A stretch of DNA of 64,000 bases, taken from contig NZ_FOIS01000004.1 of the NCBI RefSeq assembly GCF_900110455.1, forward strand, positions 682,001-746,000. The letters are read 5' to 3'. The translations under genes were made by a program, and so were the position numbers. Source of the DNA: Natrinema salifodinae (lineage in GTDB: Archaea; Halobacteriota; Halobacteria; Halobacteriales; Natrialbaceae). Shown piece by piece: positions 62,175 through 64,000 of this stretch; the stretch's first letter is position 1; each line of letters starts with the position of its first letter. The notes under the pieces are model-generated. The model was not told the DNA's origin, searched no databases, and saw only the letters and a program-made list of their open reading frames with translations.

Positions 62175-63800
62175 TCAGGCCGGCCGTCCCATCGTGTACA
62201 GGAACATCGGCGTCTGCCCCGCTGCCCGCGGCGCAAAGCAGTCCGCGACGACGTCGTCGTAGAACGTCAGTCCGGTCCCGCCCAGGTCGCGGTGAGCGTA
62301 GGTTCCGAGGTACAGCCGGCCCGCCGTCAGCGCCGCCTCGAGTTGAGCCGCTCGATAGCCGCGGTCGCCGAGCGCGTCGACGACCGCCTCGAGATCGGTC
62401 AGGAAGTAGATGCAGACCGCCGCGTCGGCGCCGAGGCGCTGGTCCAGGGCGAGGTGACCCGCTTCACTGCGGAGTTCGCCGGCCCGGAGGCGCTCGAGTT
62501 CGCCGTCGGCCGGCTGGTAGTGATAGGTGCCGGGCTCGAGGCCGTCGACGCCGTTGACGAGCAGGTACGGATCGACGAACGACAGCGGCGGCTCGGCCCC
62601 CGCGTCCTCCGCTCGCGCGTTCGAGGACTCGCCGCGTTCGCCCGCGCGGCGCACGTCCATCGGCACCCCGCGAACGGCCCGATCGAGCACCGTCGAGAGT
62701 TTCCGGAAACTGATCGGCTCGCGCTCGTACTCGCGACAGGAGCCCCGACGGCGGATCGTCTCGTGTACCGGACGGCCCGAGGCCGTCTCGCGGTCGACTG
62801 GCTCGAGCGCCACTCGCTCGCCGTCGCCAGGCCCGCGCGTGCCGATCGTCCCCACCGGTTTCGACGCCCGCCAGGCGTCGGCCGCGCTCCCATCGTCGAG
62901 CGCGCCGGCCGACCAGGCCTCGTGGATCAGTGGAAACCGTTTCTCGTTCGGTGAGAGCGGCGCGGTGTCGGGATCGATCGACTCGATCTCGTCGGCAGTC
63001 GATGCTGGGTCGGAGCCGGAAACGGTGTCGCCCGCGCCGATCGGGACCAGTTCCAGGGGCGCTTCGTGCTCGGGATCGACGCCGAGCAGGTCGGCGACGG
63101 GTCGGTCGGCGAAGCCGGTGACGACCTCGGCGCGGTAGTCGAGCGCGTGGGCGACCGCCAGCAGGTTCGCGACCGTCGTGCCGGAGTCCCAGAAGGCGTG
63201 GCGGAAGGTCCGATCCCCGTACTTCCAGGCGTTGCGCCACCAGGTCGAGGTCGTGACGATCGTCAGGGGCGCGTCGGCGACGCCCTCGTGCGCGCTGGCG
63301 TTCGCGAGCGCGCCGCGGTGGTCCCCCTCGCGGAGGACGTCCAGGGACAGCGTCCGGGGATCGAAGTGGTAGACGCCGGCCGCGAGATCGCGGCTCGGTT
63401 CGCCGGTCTCGTCGCCAGGCCCGTCGAGATCGCCGCAGACGACGTACAGGTCGACGTGGTAGAGCGCGCCGGTGGTCGCCGCGGCGCGAAAGCGCAGCGA
63501 GCGCCCGCGCTTTTCGATCTCCTTCGTGACGCCGGCGGCGTAGTAACACAGGGTGGTGACGGTTTCGAGGTCCGGCCGGCACTCTCGCCTCGGGTCGCCG
63601 TCAGGCGTCGGTTCGGCGATCGCCGCCAGCGCCGGCTGTCGCGGCGGGCGGATCCGATCGGCCAGAGTCTTCTTCGGGAGGTCGGTATACTCCTTGTACG
63701 GCGTCGGCTTGTTGTCGAAATCGAGGCCGTGACCGCCCTCGCGGACGCTGCTGGGCGAGTGCTTCGTTCGCTCGTGGTAGTCGAGCGCCCCGGTCGTCAT
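62175..63800 (-). CDS. two-module SagB/ThcOx-type nitroreductase
   Basis: 541 aa from ATG 63800 (MTTGALDYHERTKHSPSSVREGGHGLDFDNKPTPYKEY). Two nitroreductase modules: residues about 70-270 (TLCYYAAGVTKEIEKRGRSLRFRAAATTGALYHVDLYVV...) and about 330-541 (HETIRRRGSCREYEREPISFRKLSTVLDRAVRGV...FYDDVVADCFAPRAAGQTPMFLYTMGRP). FMN-binding arginines appear mainly in the second. SagB dehydrogenases make azoles in bacterial peptide pathways; no precursor peptide or cyclodehydratase is seen close by. Confidence 0.85.
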   Translation of the reverse strand: MTTGALDYHERTKHSPSSVREGGHGLDFDNKPTPYKEYTDLPKKTLADRIRPPRQPALAAIAEPTPDGDPRRECRPDLETVTTLCYYAAGVTKEIEKRGRSLRFRAAATTGALYHVDLYVVCGDLDGPGDETGEPSRDLAAGVYHFDPRTLSLDVLREGDHRGALANASAHEGVADAPLTIVTTSTWWRNAWKYGDRTFRHAFWDSGTTVANLLAVAHALDYRAEVVTGFADRPVADLLGVDPEHEAPLELVPIGAGDTVSGSDPASTADEIESIDPDTAPLSPNEKRFPLIHEAWSAGALDDGSAADAWRASKPVGTIGTRGPGDGERVALEPVDRETASGRPVHETIRRRGSCREYEREPISFRKLSTVLDRAVRGVPMDVRRAGERGESSNARAEDAGAEPPLSFVDPYLLVNGVDGLEPGTYHYQPADGELERLRAGELRSEAGHLALDQRLGADAAVCIYFLTDLEAVVDALGDRGYRAAQLEAALTAGRLYLGTYAHRDLGGTGLTFYDDVVADCFAPRAAGQTPMFLYTMGRPA

Positions 63801-63879
63801 GCGGCGCGCTACCACGGCAACCACGAAAAACCCGGGCGGGAGGTTTTTCTCGCTCCGGTTAGATACGCCGCTGGAGAAC

Positions 63880-64000
63880 ATGGACCTCGAGTCGATTCCG
63901 GGCGTTGGCGAGAAGACGGCCCGAGCGCTGTCTGAACTCGACGATCCCGAGCGCGCGCTTCGGACGGGCGACGTCGCGGCGATCGCGACCGCACCGGGGA
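63880..64000 (+). CDS. helix-hairpin-helix protein, probably MutS-like (partial)
   Basis: ATG 63880 opens MDLESIPGVGEKTARALSEL, continuing DDPERALRTGDVAAIATAPG to the window edge. The SIPGVGEKTARAL is a helix-hairpin-helix (DNA backbone-binding) motif, and the second hairpin begins at IATAPG. In haloarchaea this N-terminus belongs to a MutS-type DNA mismatch repair homologue (MutS5 group). Only 40 codons are visible, so the identification is tentative. Confidence 0.55.
   Translation, partial: MDLESIPGVGEKTARALSELDDPERALRTGDVAAIATAPG

Noticed and set aside
62113-62262. Rightward small ORF after GTATAAAAG at about 62091
   Set aside because: Mostly antisense to the nitroreductase C-terminus, no domain; the AT-rich box can equally serve the leftward DUF368 gene.

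Overview
The window is chromosomal DNA of a halophilic archaeon (class Halobacteria). Evidence: very high GC, strongly acidic proteins, archaeal information-processing genes (TBP, aIF-1A, RfcS-like ATPase, PCNA, PriL, Hjc, RNase Z, Trm-G10), HalOD1 and Bat-type HTH output domains, a double-length TatC, and many TATA boxes 23-32 nt upstream of start codons, as expected for leaderless mRNAs. A genus cannot be fixed from the sequence; Natrialbaceae is a guess. I see no rRNA, tRNA, CRISPR array, insertion sequence or prophage: this is ordinary core chromosome with a few accessory points.

Layout. 0-11.9 kb: translation, RNA processing and basal transcription (zinc-finger protein, aIF-1A, DUF460, RNase Z, RFC paralogue, thioesterase, Trm-G10, TBP, HisG) plus a DUF7282 surface protein. 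12.0-18.3 kb: a copper-homeostasis island with a CopB-type ATPase (CPH motif, His-rich N-terminus), a small zinc-ribbon membrane protein, a CopZ-like HMA chaperone, an Lrp/AsnC-TRASH copper regulator and CopA (CPC, two HMA domains). A 15-bp CTTT-N7-AAAG pseudo-palindrome lies both between chaperone and regulator and just before copA. 18.4-24.1 kb: DUF4382 lipoprotein, SpoIIM-like membrane protein, MTA/SAH/5'-deoxyadenosine deaminase, secreted acidic protein, S-adenosylhomocysteinase. 24.3-31.5 kb: HalOD1 protein, a 1456-aa PAS/GAF/Bat sensor-regulator, CPBP protease, Hjc, SWIM protein. 31.7-39.7 kb: PriL, alpha/beta hydrolase, second HalOD1, PCNA, asparaginase, polysaccharide deacetylase, DUF106 (Oxa1/EMC3-like), RlmE-TRAM.

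39.7-44.4 kb: a Tat-signal precursor with ten cysteines in its last 53 residues (halocin-like architecture), a 58-aa ribbon-helix-helix protein, and divergent tatC2/tatC1. 44.6-50.6 kb: nitrate assimilation (nasA, narK-type transporter, nirA). A 29-nt element (24/29 identical) precedes both nasA and nirA, and each gene is preceded by a tiny ORF whose stop overlaps its start. 50.6-64 kb: amphi-Trp protein, LarE, Gfo/Idh/MocA oxidoreductase, GshA, cupin, two DUF892 ferritin-like proteins with a DUF5789 protein, aldo/keto reductase, metallophosphoesterase, DUF368 transporter, two-module SagB-type nitroreductase, and the start of a helix-hairpin-helix (probably MutS-like) gene.

Standout observations are the cysteine-rich Tat-exported precursor beside the Tat genes, the shared nas element with overlapping leader ORFs, the copper pseudo-palindrome, and a family of short GC-rich hairpins that fills the aIF-1A 3' flank and also sits inside acidic linker insertions of the CopB-type ATPase and NirA.
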